Positions 7,568 through 16,135 of a stretch of 64,000 bases of DNA are shown here, one piece after another. The notes beneath the pieces were generated by a model that had not been told where the DNA came from, searched no databases, and saw nothing but the letters and a program-made list of their open reading frames with translations. The stretch is taken from the NCBI GenBank assembly GCA_023336205.1, contig JALQCR010000022.1, forward strand, positions 43,781 through 107,780, written 5' to 3'. Source of the DNA: Pseudanabaena sp. Salubria-1 (GTDB taxonomy: Bacteria; Cyanobacteriota; Cyanobacteriia; Pseudanabaenales; Pseudanabaenaceae). Position 1 is the stretch's first letter. Every line of letters begins with the position of its first letter. The position numbers and the translations under genes were made by a program.

Positions 7568-9370
7568 TTAGAACGTGAATGTAGTTCTCAAAGCACCAAT
7601 TGTGATCGTGTCGCTACTAGCGGTATTACCAGGACTAAACACAAATACCACTCCAGGGGTAATACTGATGTTCTTGGAAATAGGATAGCGATAGAACAAC
7701 TCAAGATGGGTTGTGGTCGCAGGTTGAGAACCCGTAATTCCACCCGTGCCACTGAGCAAACTAGGGAAATTGATATTTCCACTCAAGTTGCTGCTGGTGA
7801 TGCTAGGTGGTTGCCCAACATAAAGACCAAACAAATCACCTTCCTTAAATAGGTCGAGCAAATTGGCATAGGTCATCCAATTAAAAGTATTCACATTGCC
7901 AGAAAATCCAGCATTCTGAATATTAGAATTAGTGAAACCAAGCCAACCACCAAGATTGAGTTGATTGGTGGCCCGCCAAGTAAGCGATCCACCAAAGGCA
8001 TTGGTGTTAAACTTCGAGGCGACATTGGTTGGGAAAGTGATGCCCACGAAATTATCACCAACAGCACTGCCGAGCGTACCGTTATTGGTGTAGGAATTGA
8101 GGTAATAGATCGAAGCATCGACGCGCTCAAAGATAGTGGCAGCTAACTGCACACCAATCGAAGTCGGTCCACCAAACAAACCACCATCATCAGTCGCCGC
8201 CGCCGCATTACCTGCCGAGTAGACACCCTGCAAGCTCAAACCTTTGGCAATCTGCCAGTCAAAACCTAAACCTGCTTGTCCAGCATTGAGGCTAATGATC
8301 GGGTTGCGCTGAGCAAAGATCGAAATTGGTCCACTCCCTGCACTCTCAATCCGATTTGCGCCACGAAATACGTTGACTGCACTTATGCCCCTAGGACCAA
8401 CAATAATCGCAAGGCGATCACCTAGATAAAAGCGATAGTTGAGATCAGTTAGCCTAAATGTATTACCTGTATTGCCTTCATAGGCTAGACGAGTAAAGCC
8501 ATTGTTGAGCGCATTAAAGCTCGTAAATGGTGCATCAGTGGAAATGTTACCCGCTTGCAAACTTGTCAAGAGCATACTGCGATCGGGAAACTGCGTTAGT
8601 AAACTAAGTTGAACATTAGCTCCAAAGTTAACATTCGTCGCAGGATCTGCTGATACAGCACCAACAACTCTAGGCAGATTGGCATTGTTATTCAGGCGAC
8701 CTTGTAAACCAAAAATAGCTTGACCAAAAAGTTTCGTCGTCGTCGAAAACTGTTGAGCCTCCAACTTCGCCGTCTTCGCATCAAGAGCATCTACCCGACC
8801 GCGCAGAGTGGCAAGTTCAGCGGCAAATTCTTCTTGCAGCTTTTGCAAGGTGGCAAGATCTTCTTTGCTGACCTTATCGGCTAGCCCTGCGGAAATGATC
8901 TCATTGATCTTGTCCAAACAGGCATTTAGCCCAGCCGCAAACTCATAGCGACTAGTTGCCTGTTTACCTCGAAATGTGCTGTCAGGATAACCTGCAATAC
9001 AGCCATAGCGCTCAACCAGAGATTGCAAAGCGGTAAAAGCCCAATCTGTGGGGCGCACATCACTTAGTTGGGAAACCGATGAAACGTTTTGAGCAGTTTT
9101 TGCTGACGGACGCTCGATTTTAAATTGATTAATCTCTTGAATCAGTGACGATTCGCTAGATTTATTTGTTACAGGAATAGTTTTGTCTAGAGGGATCTTT
9201 ACCATCGGATCGTTACCGATTGCTCTAATCAAACTAGATTCATTTTGATCCTTGGTAATAGTTGGAGTCTCAGCCTGAGCAACATCTGCAATCAGCATAG
9301 AAGATGCGATCGCAGCGCTAGCCAAAGCCAAGTTTGACAGCTTGCTATACTTACGAATTTTTAAATGCAT
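7568..9370 (-). CDS. Outer-membrane SLH/OprB-type porin
   Basis: About 600 residues. A signal peptide (LALASAAIASSMLIADVAQA) is followed by an S-layer homology segment (about residues 105-150: DVRPTDWAFTALQSLVERYG, GYPDSTFRGKQATSRYEFA) that anchors to the cell wall. Then comes a coiled coil (about 160-210, EEFAAELATLRGRVDALDAK) and a C-terminal beta barrel of the OprB family (PF04966) ending in Phe, as outer-membrane proteins do. In cyanobacteria this architecture is the major porin, often annotated as iron-uptake porin. A TTG at 9376 is possible, but ATG 9370 has AGG 7 bases upstream and is preferred. Confidence 0.9.
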   Translation of the reverse strand: MHLKIRKYSKLSNLALASAAIASSMLIADVAQAETPTITKDQNESSLIRAIGNDPMVKIPLDKTIPVTNKSSESSLIQEINQFKIERPSAKTAQNVSSVSQLSDVRPTDWAFTALQSLVERYGCIAGYPDSTFRGKQATSRYEFAAGLNACLDKINEIISAGLADKVSKEDLATLQKLQEEFAAELATLRGRVDALDAKTAKLEAQQFSTTTKLFGQAIFGLQGRLNNNANLPRVVGAVSADPATNVNFGANVQLSLLTQFPDRSMLLTSLQAGNISTDAPFTSFNALNNGFTRLAYEGNTGNTFRLTDLNYRFYLGDRLAIIVGPRGISAVNVFRGANRIESAGSGPISIFAQRNPIISLNAGQAGLGFDWQIAKGLSLQGVYSAGNAAAATDDGGLFGGPTSIGVQLAATIFERVDASIYYLNSYTNNGTLGSAVGDNFVGITFPTNVASKFNTNAFGGSLTWRATNQLNLGGWLGFTNSNIQNAGFSGNVNTFNWMTYANLLDLFKEGDLFGLYVGQPPSITSSNLSGNINFPSLLSGTGGITGSQPATTTHLELFYRYPISKNISITPGVVFVFSPGNTASSDTITIGALRTTFTF

Positions 9371-9473
9371 TGACAAACCTATATGGCCCCAACTGCATTA
9401 ACTTATCATAATATATTGATTTAAATCTATGCTTATTCAATAATTTTGTTTGTTAAGTCAACAGTATTTTGTC

Positions 9474-9594
9474 GCAATTCTCATTATGGAACGAGTCTAC
9501 TGTCTTTAAACAATTATTTGCAGATTTGCTAATTATTGTTAAAGCCGCTTTGTGTAATTATTTCAAAGACATCATTTTTCATAATGAGAATTGC
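9474..9594. repeat. GCAATTCTCATTATG-ended palindromic element
   Basis: GCAATTCTCATTATG at 9474-9488 is the exact complement of CATAATGAGAATTGC at 9580-9594. The same ends occur at 20271-20532 and 34092-34175, with single ends near 24880 and 31350. It fills the divergent porin/prmA intergenic region, so it may carry or affect promoters. Confidence 0.7.
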
Positions 9595-9618
9595 TGATTA
9601 AATGGAAGGAAACTAATT

Positions 9619-10569
9619 ATGTCATGGATAGAATTGAGCCTCGATACTACTAATGAAGCCGTAGATTGGGTTTGCACATTACTTGCTAATGCGATCGCTG
9701 CTGAAGATATGCATATTAGTGAATATCGCGATCGCTCAGCCGAATGGACATTCACAATTCAAATGTATCTACCCGAAGACACCCAAATCTATCAACGCAT
9801 AGAGACTATTTCTTCTATCTTAAAACCACTCCATCGCACAGGCATGACTACCGAATTACAAACTTTTGTAGTTGATCAGAAGCCTCCTAAAATGGAACAT
9901 AATCCCGAAAATTCTTTGATTCGGCGCATAGGCGATCGCTTTGTAATTCTCTCCGCTGACTCCGATTATCAAACTAGCAATTCCCAAGAAATTGTTCTCC
10001 GACTCCAAAATAGTCTCGCTTTTGGTAGTGGACTTCATCCTGCTACTATTCTTAGCTTGCAACTAATAGAGCGACATGTTCAGCCATCACTTCATGCCCT
10101 CGATCTTGGCTCAGGCTCAGGCATCCTGAGCGTGGCTTTAGCAAAACTTGGAGCAATGGTTTTAGCGATCGATAACGATCGCATTGCCGTATCAGCTACT
10201 CAAGACGCAATAGAACGGAACCGAGTCTCTTCGCAGGTCACAGTCACAGAGGCAAGTCTGGGTAGTGCTAGCCAACTAGGACATTGGATGGGCGGCGATA
10301 GCATTGAGGCAGTTACTGAAATCAAAGCTAATGGACAATTCGATCTAATCGTGGCAAACATTTTTGCACGAGTGCATATTTCCCTCGCCGCCGAATTTTA
10401 CAAAGCTTTACGAAATACTTCTACACAACATTCAGGAATCTTAATTACCGCAGGCTATACCAGCGATCGCGAAGAAGATGTAACTTCGGCAATGATTGAG
10501 GTAGGTTTTGCCGTATGCGATCGCGTTCAAATTGACGAATGGATCGCGATCGCATATCACACTTTTTAG
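9619..10569 (+). CDS. prmA: Ribosomal protein L11 methyltransferase
   Basis: 316 residues. The N-terminal substrate-recognition domain (about 1-100) is followed by a class I SAM methyltransferase: AFGSGLHPATILSLQ, motif I ALDLGSGSGILSVALAKLG, acidic loop AIDNDRIAV, and FDLIVANIFARVH (motif IV). It trimethylates ribosomal protein L11. It is slightly longer than the usual ~295 residues because of inserts near 180-200 and 235. GGAAGG lies about 10 bases before ATG 9619. A decayed partial duplicate is at 5674-5914. Confidence 0.95.
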   Translation: MSWIELSLDTTNEAVDWVCTLLANAIAAEDMHISEYRDRSAEWTFTIQMYLPEDTQIYQRIETISSILKPLHRTGMTTELQTFVVDQKPPKMEHNPENSLIRRIGDRFVILSADSDYQTSNSQEIVLRLQNSLAFGSGLHPATILSLQLIERHVQPSLHALDLGSGSGILSVALAKLGAMVLAIDNDRIAVSATQDAIERNRVSSQVTVTEASLGSASQLGHWMGGDSIEAVTEIKANGQFDLIVANIFARVHISLAAEFYKALRNTSTQHSGILITAGYTSDREEDVTSAMIEVGFAVCDRVQIDEWIAIAYHTF

Positions 10570-10668
10570 AAATATTATTGCTGGTTAATAAAATTTGAAT
10601 GTAAAAGCAAATTTTTGCAATACAAGTTTTAATTAAAGATGAAGTAAACATTAATTCAAAAATGCATC

Positions 10669-10992
10669 ATGAACTATCTAAAAGTGTTACCAATCTTAAG
10701 TATTTTTGCCTGTCCTGCTATGGCTATGGCTCAATATCCGATCATTTTCAATCACGTAAAATACGTTTCGATTAGTCAAGAAACATGCATTAGAAGGGCC
10801 GAAATAGCTGCCAAAGACTCTGGCTTCGATAGCAACTTTGAACCTCTTGCTAATGGAGCATTTGGAGTCAATGGCAACTACAGCGTATCAATACGCTGTG
10901 AAGCAAAACGGGGAGTTGTCTTTTTTGCTGTAGCAGGTCCTGACAATCGAACTGCAAGCAACCTCGTAAAAAGGGTACAGCAGACTTTTTAA
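10669..10992 (+). CDS. Small exported protein, unknown
   Basis: 107 residues with a signal peptide (LPILSIFACPAMAMA, cleavage likely before QYPII). The mature part of about 85 residues has two cysteines (ETCIRRAE and SIRCEAK) that could form a disulphide. No family is recognised. It is flanked by a 17-bp hairpin 18 bp after the stop and stands alone, 99 bp after prmA. Confidence 0.7.
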   Translation: MNYLKVLPILSIFACPAMAMAQYPIIFNHVKYVSISQETCIRRAEIAAKDSGFDSNFEPLANGAFGVNGNYSVSIRCEAKRGVVFFAVAGPDNRTASNLVKRVQQTF

Positions 10993-11009
10993 ATCTTTCC
11001 CTTCTAATG

Positions 11010-11046
11010 CCAAAGCACAAAGTGGCTACGCCACTTTGTGCTTTGG
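11010..11046. terminator. 17-bp perfect hairpin, GC-TAC-GC loop
   Basis: Arms 11010-11026 and 11030-11046 pair perfectly around TAC, 18 bp after the small exported protein. Confidence 0.7.
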
Positions 11047-11262
11047 TAGAACACGATCGCATCGAGTTGAATTGTAATTGAATGTAACAATTGCCGAAAC
11101 ATGGCTCAATACAAAAGATAAGCTAAAGGTTGATAATAGAAACAAGCTGAGCTCGTAGCGATCGCTACCAACACAACTTATGTCTTGACTAGACTAATAC
11201 CAGTTTAGAAATAGCTGGCACTACTTCTAAACTTTAAATCATACAGAGGAGTTGGAAAGTAT

Positions 11263-11487
11263 ATGGTGTATACCCCTTTGATCGGTTTCACTCTATTTAT
11301 CACCCTGTTTTTAGGAGCAGCATTTACGCTAAGTTATTTCTGGTGGGCGGATCGCTACAAAACACCAGAAGTCATTGCCGCAGAAGTCATGCAGTTCTCA
11401 GAGCAACTTACCAACGCTTTGTCAGTTTTTGCCGTTGGAATGCTTGCCTTTGGCATCATGCTAATATTTCTAAATTTTTTCTCTTAA
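11263..11487 (+). CDS. Small two-span membrane protein, unknown
   Basis: 74 residues with two hydrophobic spans (IGFTLFITLFLGAAFTLSYF and FAVGMLAFGIMLIFLNFF) separated by a charged loop of about 25 residues. GAGG precedes ATG 11263 by about 13 bases. It resembles small thylakoid or plasma-membrane subunits in size and layout, but I do not recognise the family. A nested repeat begins directly after the stop. Confidence 0.65.
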   Translation: MVYTPLIGFTLFITLFLGAAFTLSYFWWADRYKTPEVIAAEVMQFSEQLTNALSVFAVGMLAFGIMLIFLNFFS

Positions 11488-11489
11488 AT

Positions 11490-11777
11490 AACTGATGTTA
11501 CGTGGAAGGAAGATTGCCCTCACCCCCCAGCCCCCTTTCCCAGAGCTACCGTGTACACACAAGTCATAAAACCCAGTCAAGTCAACAATTAATCGCCCCC
11601 TAGCCCCCAATTCTGGGGGAACAAGAAAATAAAATTTCTTTCAAAGTCCCCCAGAATTGGGGGATTTAGGGGGCTTAGATACATTTCAACGATGGCAGAG
11701 AGACTTGTGTGTACACGGTAGCCTTTGGGAGAGGGGCTAGGGGTGAGGGTCTTAGAAACTTCCACGTAACATCAGTT
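11490..11777. repeat. Outer palindromic repeat, copy 3, with MITE inside
   Basis: AACTGATGTTACGTGGAAG at 11490 is mirrored by CTTCCACGTAACATCAGTT ending at 11777, with CCCTCACCCC / GGGGTGAGGG inside. The 176-bp MITE sits in its centre. This whole 11488-11815 gap holds no gene. Confidence 0.8.
11546..11721. mobile_element. 176-bp MITE, copy 3
   Basis: Near-identical to copies at 4986 and 5222, with the same 20-bp terminal inverted repeats. A target duplication is not obvious here (flanks CCCAGAG and CCTTTGG). Confidence 0.8.
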
Positions 11778-11784
11778 AAATAAT

Positions 11785-11815
11785 ATAAAGGCGGGTGCTA
11801 TGCACCCGCCTTTAT
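11785..11815. terminator. 14-bp perfect hairpin, GC-TAT-GC loop
   Basis: ATAAAGGCGGGTGC and its complement flank TAT. It abuts the stop codon of the minus-strand gene at 11816 and would act as its terminator. Confidence 0.65.
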
Positions 11816-12166
11816 TTATAAAAAACCTACAGCTCCACCCAGTAACATGCTCATCAAAGCGATCGCTATGGGATGAATTACTAAAGCCCAAATACTGGGA
11901 ATTTTAATCCCTTCACAAAGTGGAAATACTAGACGAGCAATTGTTGCATTAATCAACAAAAAGCAAATAGCCCATAAAGGAATCCAGCGCAAATTTAATC
12001 CTACTAAAGCAATCCAAACAAAAATATTTGCGATCGCAACTATCCCTACCCCCTGCACCCATGCTTTTCCAGATTCAATTGGGTGATTAGGTGACATCAA
12101 TACTAGCCCCATCCATGTTAAGGCTGCCAACAAACCGCAGGCGATCGCATCGAAAAAAAAGTGCAT
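11816..12166 (-). CDS. Four-span membrane protein, unknown
   Basis: 116 residues, almost entirely hydrophobic, with four predicted spans (AIACGLLAALTWMGLVLM, VGIVAIANIFVWIALVGL, IPLWAICFLLINATIARLV, WALVIHPIAIALMSMLLGG). No conserved motif is recognised. It lies downstream of the SPOR gene on the same strand, with an imperfect hairpin at 12196-12238 between them. Confidence 0.65.
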   Translation of the reverse strand: MHFFFDAIACGLLAALTWMGLVLMSPNHPIESGKAWVQGVGIVAIANIFVWIALVGLNLRWIPLWAICFLLINATIARLVFPLCEGIKIPSIWALVIHPIAIALMSMLLGGAVGFL

Positions 12167-12242
12167 ATATTTTTGCGTTTTGCTAGTAACTTCGCTTTGC
12201 TAGATCGTAAAAGCACAAAGCGCTTATACAATCTAGCAACTC

Positions 12243-13808
12243 TTATTCAATTCTGGCTGGAATACCCTGACGACGTAATTGCTCAATTTGTTGCTGAGCC
12301 GCATTCGCATCTCGATAAGAGCCAACTTGTACCTGTCCATCACTAGGGCGCACATAAGCATCTCGCTCAATCTGTTGAGCACTTGCAGCATAGCTATTCT
12401 CAACGACTACCCGATAGCTGCTGCTACTTGGGGCGGCTGCCGCAGGAGTAGCAGCAGATGATAGAGGTTCAGCATATTTCACGTTAGTATTTCTACGTGG
12501 TGTGACATAAACCGTCGTCGGCGCAGGATTTGTATCAGCAGCAGGACTTGTGTTTGTGGGAGTCGATCTAGCTGTACTTGGAGAACTATTAGCTTTGCTT
12601 GTAGGACGGGGAGAGGGTGCGGGTGGATTATAGGAAGGTGCAGGAGTCGAATCGTAATTTCTGCTAGAACTATAGTTACGCTCTACAGGTGCTGGAGCTA
12701 AAGCGGGAGGCAAAGGTGCAACTGAAATGGGTGGTAATGCAGTTGAAGGCACTGTTCTTAATGATTTACTGGGTACTAAGGCAGTATTTGGGGCGAATAA
12801 ACTTGAGGACTTTGTCGATGGGGTAGCAAATAGATTTTTGGGCGCGATCGCAGAATTGTTTGACGATTTATTGCTATTTGTTAACGTAGTTTTATCGCCA
12901 GTAAAAGGTACAAATGATAAGCCTGCTTCATTTGATTTTTGCTGCTGATTTTGGAGATTAATATCACTACCTAAATCTGGGCTCTTGGCATCGTTTTGTG
13001 CAGATTTTTGTTTTGATTCAGGTTTAAAAAGTTTCATTACTCCAGATGGATCGACCATCAGATAGCCGATCGCCGCACTAGAGCAAAGCAACAATAATAG
13101 TGAAATAATCCCCACTGGATTCATTAAGCTGCGAAAGGCACTCTTTTCCTTTGGTGCGGTGGGAATCGGATAAGCAGAATCTTGTTCAATGGGTTGTTGA
13201 TAGGAATCTGTATAATCATTGGCAAAGCTTTGCAAAATCTCATCATCATCGGGTTCTGGTACTCTTGCCATCGTCGGCGAAGCCATACTGCTTGACTCAC
13301 CATAGCCATTCATATCTTGAGCATAGGGTGAATCTTGCTCGAAGCCTCTGCCACTGAAGCTTTCAAGGCTTTGGAGAGACTCTAGCCCTTTAAAGTTATG
13401 TAACTCGGCTGCTGAAATATTAGAAATATTAATTGATGAATTTGCTGGTAATCCTGAGCCCATCGGGGGCATCACAGGCATTTGAATTGTCCGCCGATCA
13501 TTGGGCGTAGATTCAGTAATTGGAGCGATCGGGGAGAGTGCATCGGACAAACTGGGTGATGTCCAGATCGACTGCGTGGAAACAGCACGAGGTCTAAAGG
13601 GATTGAGATATGAGATGGTTTGACCGTTGTCTTGCCAATGGCGATAGCGATCTAGCTCATCATTGAGGCTCGCATCCAAACCAGCCAAAGCGGTTTGCAA
13701 GACTGAAGACTGAGCGATCGCAGGCAAAAAATCAGTCTCTGCGTCAGTACCCCTTGGGTTGTATGTTCTGGAAATAGTTGGAGAGATGGTGGGACTCAAT
13801 GTTTGCAT
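12243..13808 (-). CDS. Single-span membrane protein with C-terminal SPOR domain
   Basis: 521 residues. Residues 1-230 are polar and probably cytoplasmic. One membrane span is at about 232-252 (VGIISLLLLLCSSAAIGYLMV). Then comes a Pro/Ser/Asn-rich linker, and the last ~50 residues look like a SPOR domain (SDGQVQVGSYRDANAAQQQI, then EQLRRQGIPARIE). SPOR domains bind denuded peptidoglycan at division sites. It starts 10 bp after the stop of the sigma-like gene, so the two should be one transcript. The topology (cytoplasmic N-terminus, periplasmic sensor) is that of a membrane anti-sigma factor, but no known anti-sigma domain is visible. Confidence 0.75.
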   Translation of the reverse strand: MQTLSPTISPTISRTYNPRGTDAETDFLPAIAQSSVLQTALAGLDASLNDELDRYRHWQDNGQTISYLNPFRPRAVSTQSIWTSPSLSDALSPIAPITESTPNDRRTIQMPVMPPMGSGLPANSSINISNISAAELHNFKGLESLQSLESFSGRGFEQDSPYAQDMNGYGESSSMASPTMARVPEPDDDEILQSFANDYTDSYQQPIEQDSAYPIPTAPKEKSAFRSLMNPVGIISLLLLLCSSAAIGYLMVDPSGVMKLFKPESKQKSAQNDAKSPDLGSDINLQNQQQKSNEAGLSFVPFTGDKTTLTNSNKSSNNSAIAPKNLFATPSTKSSSLFAPNTALVPSKSLRTVPSTALPPISVAPLPPALAPAPVERNYSSSRNYDSTPAPSYNPPAPSPRPTSKANSSPSTARSTPTNTSPAADTNPAPTTVYVTPRRNTNVKYAEPLSSAATPAAAAPSSSSYRVVVENSYAASAQQIERDAYVRPSDGQVQVGSYRDANAAQQQIEQLRRQGIPARIE

Positions 13809-13818
13809 AATCTTTACC

Positions 13819-14445
13819 TCAGGCAGTAACGGCGGTTTGAGCTAGGTAAATGTCTCGGATATCTTCGGGAAGGGCATCTTCTAGGGCGTGATATGCCTTA
13901 ACTAGAAGCTGTTTAACATCACTAGCAGAGATGTTTTCGCCTTCAGCATGTAAGTAAGCAGCGATGCGCGTATGGCTCCACTGAAAAGTTTGAGACAACA
14001 ATAGTATCAGACGTAGGTTACCCGCCATCTGATTTAGCGCTTGATTAAGGTAGCACCAAAATACTGGCGGTGTATCTTTAAGTGAATATTGGATCTCTTC
14101 AACAGGAGGGACTTCAGCGCGATTAATCATCATGGCAGCAATATTAATCAGCCAACTCTGCAAGGATAGGCGCGGCGTATTCGCCCGCAAGTCTAGCACT
14201 CGCATCTCGTGGTAGATATATTCCCAAGTTTTGACAAATAAGTAGTCCGATTGCACTGGCGATCTTGTGGCTGTACCAATTAGGGTGTACAGCACTTGTC
14301 CATAGCGACAAAAAATCGCTGCAAAATATTGACCCTCTTCAGGATGTCTTTGAAATAGCGTCACGAGTTCGCGATCGCTCTTCTGAAAAAGCGCCTGAAT
14401 CTTAGGGTGATGAATTTCGGGAAGGTGGGGAAGCTGCACGGTCAC
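13819..14445 (-). CDS. Sigma-70-like (ECF-like) regulator
   Basis: 208 residues. An N-terminal region resembles sigma region 2 (SDRELVTLFQRHPEEGQYFA, CRYGQVLYTLI). A C-terminal stretch resembles region 4 helices (LRLILLLSQTFQWSHTRIAAYL, then LLVKAYHALEDALP). The resemblance is moderate and the region 2.4 promoter-contact residues are not obvious. It probably directs or modulates transcription together with the membrane SPOR protein encoded 10 bp downstream. Confidence 0.6.
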   Translation of the reverse strand: MTVQLPHLPEIHHPKIQALFQKSDRELVTLFQRHPEEGQYFAAIFCRYGQVLYTLIGTATRSPVQSDYLFVKTWEYIYHEMRVLDLRANTPRLSLQSWLINIAAMMINRAEVPPVEEIQYSLKDTPPVFWCYLNQALNQMAGNLRLILLLSQTFQWSHTRIAAYLHAEGENISASDVKQLLVKAYHALEDALPEDIRDIYLAQTAVTA

Positions 14446-14620
14446 GGCTATTGCTAGCTCACTTTTTTAGTTTTCAAATTTGATGCACACATACTAGCAG
14501 CAAAGTATGATAATGCAACCCGTAGTTCGTACTAATTGTTTTTAGCACCGTAGGTGTAATACTAAAACCCTTACTGGATTTGGTTTTTAATTCACGAAAG
14601 TGTGACAACACTTCTGTGAT

Positions 14621-14663
14621 ACACCCAGTAAAGAAATGGCTACGCCATTTCTTTACTGGGTGT
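14621..14663. terminator. 20-bp perfect hairpin, GC-TAC-GC loop
   Basis: Arms 14621-14640 and 14644-14663 pair perfectly around TAC. A second imperfect hairpin (CCAAAAAGAGAT arms) follows at 14668-14708. A CACTTCTGTGA-type repeat at 14591-14620 recurs at 25328. The rest of 14446-14766 shows no gene. Confidence 0.6.
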
Positions 14664-14766
14664 AAGTCCAAAAAGAGATGCGGCGCGAAGTGTCGTATCT
14701 CTTTTTGGGGTTAGATTTTGGTATCTTAAGAGATAACTTCGCTCCAAAATTATGGAATAGCTCGCT

Positions 14767-15015
14767 ATGCTCACCAGTTTTGAAGGTCTCTACCGTAATG
14801 GACAGATCAAGCTCACCGATCTACCCACAGGCATACCCGATGGCACAAAAGTTATCGTTACATTTCTAAAGTCAGATGAGATTAATTTAGAATCCCTTGG
14901 TATTAATAGAGCCGACGCACAGATACTACGAGCTAGTTTATTTACTTTTGCAGAAGAGTGGGATAGCCCCGAAATGAGTATTTACGATAATTACGATGTC
15001 GCCAAAAAACATTAA
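14767..15015 (+). CDS. Type II antitoxin, AF2212/DUF104-like
   Basis: 82 residues. The N-terminus (TSFEGLYRNGQIKL, then LPDLP-like GIPDGTKVIVTF) matches the short beta-barrel of AF2212/DUF104 antitoxins, and the acidic C-terminal tail would wrap the toxin. Its end overlaps the toxin start by 20 bp, the usual translational coupling of toxin-antitoxin pairs. Confidence 0.8.
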   Translation: MLTSFEGLYRNGQIKLTDLPTGIPDGTKVIVTFLKSDEINLESLGINRADAQILRASLFTFAEEWDSPEMSIYDNYDVAKKH

Positions 15016-15349
15016 ACGCGGAGATGTTGTTCTTGTAGTTTTCCCCAACTCAGATCTGGCTACGGCCAAAACAAGACCAGCAATAATTGTCCAAGCTGAT
15101 AACTTGCAAACAGGACTACCACAAGTAGTGGTTGCGATGATTACTAGTCGGATGATCAGGAGTATTCATCCTAGTCGGGTCTCGGTAATGTTGAACACGA
15201 TCGCAGGAAAACAATCAGGTTTGCTCACAGACTCAGTGATAATGACCGACAACCTAACAACGATCACAACTTCCGCAATTTACAATGTGATCGGTTCACT
15301 GCCAACGACTGAAATTGATCAAGCTTTGAGACATACCCTTGGAATCTAA
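14996..15349 (+). CDS. MazF/PemK-like toxin (endoribonuclease)
   Basis: 117 residues of the PemK/MazF fold: IKRGDVVLVVFPNSDL, KTRPAIIVQADN, MITS and LTDSVIMTDNLTTI, equivalent to the MazF core. These proteins cut mRNA when not bound by the antitoxin. The first strand carries the family's GD and the second the KTRPA signature. It is coupled to the upstream antitoxin and followed 3 bp later by the NlpC/P60 gene. Confidence 0.88.
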   Translation: MSPKNIKRGDVVLVVFPNSDLATAKTRPAIIVQADNLQTGLPQVVVAMITSRMIRSIHPSRVSVMLNTIAGKQSGLLTDSVIMTDNLTTITTSAIYNVIGSLPTTEIDQALRHTLGI

Positions 15350-15352
15350 ATT

Positions 15353-16003
15353 ATGATTTATCGCAGTTTGGCTGATGTTAATATTTATGATTCGCCAAAA
15401 TTCGATCGCTTAGCAACGCAGATGGCAAAGGGTAGATATTTACAAGTATTACAATCTGAGCCAAATTTCATCGAAATCCAATTACTCGAAGATCACTATA
15501 CAGGGTTACTTAATCGTCAAGATTTTGAGAAGTTAGAACTAAGCGATCGCCAAAGTTTTATTGCTAATTTGCTGCCATCTCTGAGTGCTCAAGAAATAAG
15601 CGATCGCCTTACTAAGGTAATTTCTTTTATTCAAAAGTCTATGGCAATACCAAATGAGTATTTGTGGGGAGGGACAGTTGCGCCAAATTATGATTGTTCG
15701 GGATTAATGCAAGCTGCTTTTGCGTCGGTTGACATTTGGATACCTCGCGATGCTTATCAACAAGAAGCTTTTGCAAAGACTGTAAATATTAAAGAAATCC
15801 AAGTTGGTGATTTGATTTTTTTTGGCAATCCAACAAAAGCAACCCATGTTGGCATCTACATCGGCAATGGTGAATATATTCACAGCTCAGGGAAAGAGCA
15901 TGGACATAACGGAATTGCTATTAGTGAACTATCAGGATTAGATCAAGTTTCCCAATGGTATGCTAAGCAACTCCGTGGTGTAGGCAGAATTACAACATGT
16001 TAA
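15353..16003 (+). CDS. NlpC/P60 cell-wall hydrolase
   Basis: 216 residues. The N-terminal ~80 residues look like a bacterial SH3-type domain. The C-terminal NlpC/P60 peptidase has the catalytic triad: Cys115 in NYDCSGL, His165 in THVGIYIG, His177 in YIHSSG. Such enzymes cut gamma-D-Glu-diamino-acid bonds in peptidoglycan peptides. No signal peptide is present, as in other cyanobacterial members of this two-domain form. It starts 3 bp after the MazF-like gene, apparently sharing its transcript. Confidence 0.88.
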   Translation: MIYRSLADVNIYDSPKFDRLATQMAKGRYLQVLQSEPNFIEIQLLEDHYTGLLNRQDFEKLELSDRQSFIANLLPSLSAQEISDRLTKVISFIQKSMAIPNEYLWGGTVAPNYDCSGLMQAAFASVDIWIPRDAYQQEAFAKTVNIKEIQVGDLIFFGNPTKATHVGIYIGNGEYIHSSGKEHGHNGIAISELSGLDQVSQWYAKQLRGVGRITTC

Positions 16004-16017
16004 TAAGAACCAATTTT

Positions 16018-16044
16018 TTGCGGCGCGGCGAAGCCGCGCCGCAA
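16018..16044. terminator. 12-bp GC-rich hairpin, GC-GAA-GC loop
   Basis: TTGCGGCGCGGC and its complement flank GAA, 15 bp after the NlpC/P60 stop. A T-run precedes it rather than follows. Confidence 0.65.
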
Positions 16045-16135
16045 TATTAGCAAGTTGGAACTCTCGATTTAGATTTATGTCTTAACTAAAGGCGCGATCG
16101 CTATACTTAGAGAGCAGATATCAGGAGCAGGAATC

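Noticed and set aside
14474..14671. 65-codon minus-strand open frame
   Set aside because: It runs through a perfect hairpin and a repeat that recurs at 25.3 kb, so it is an accident of repeat sequence.
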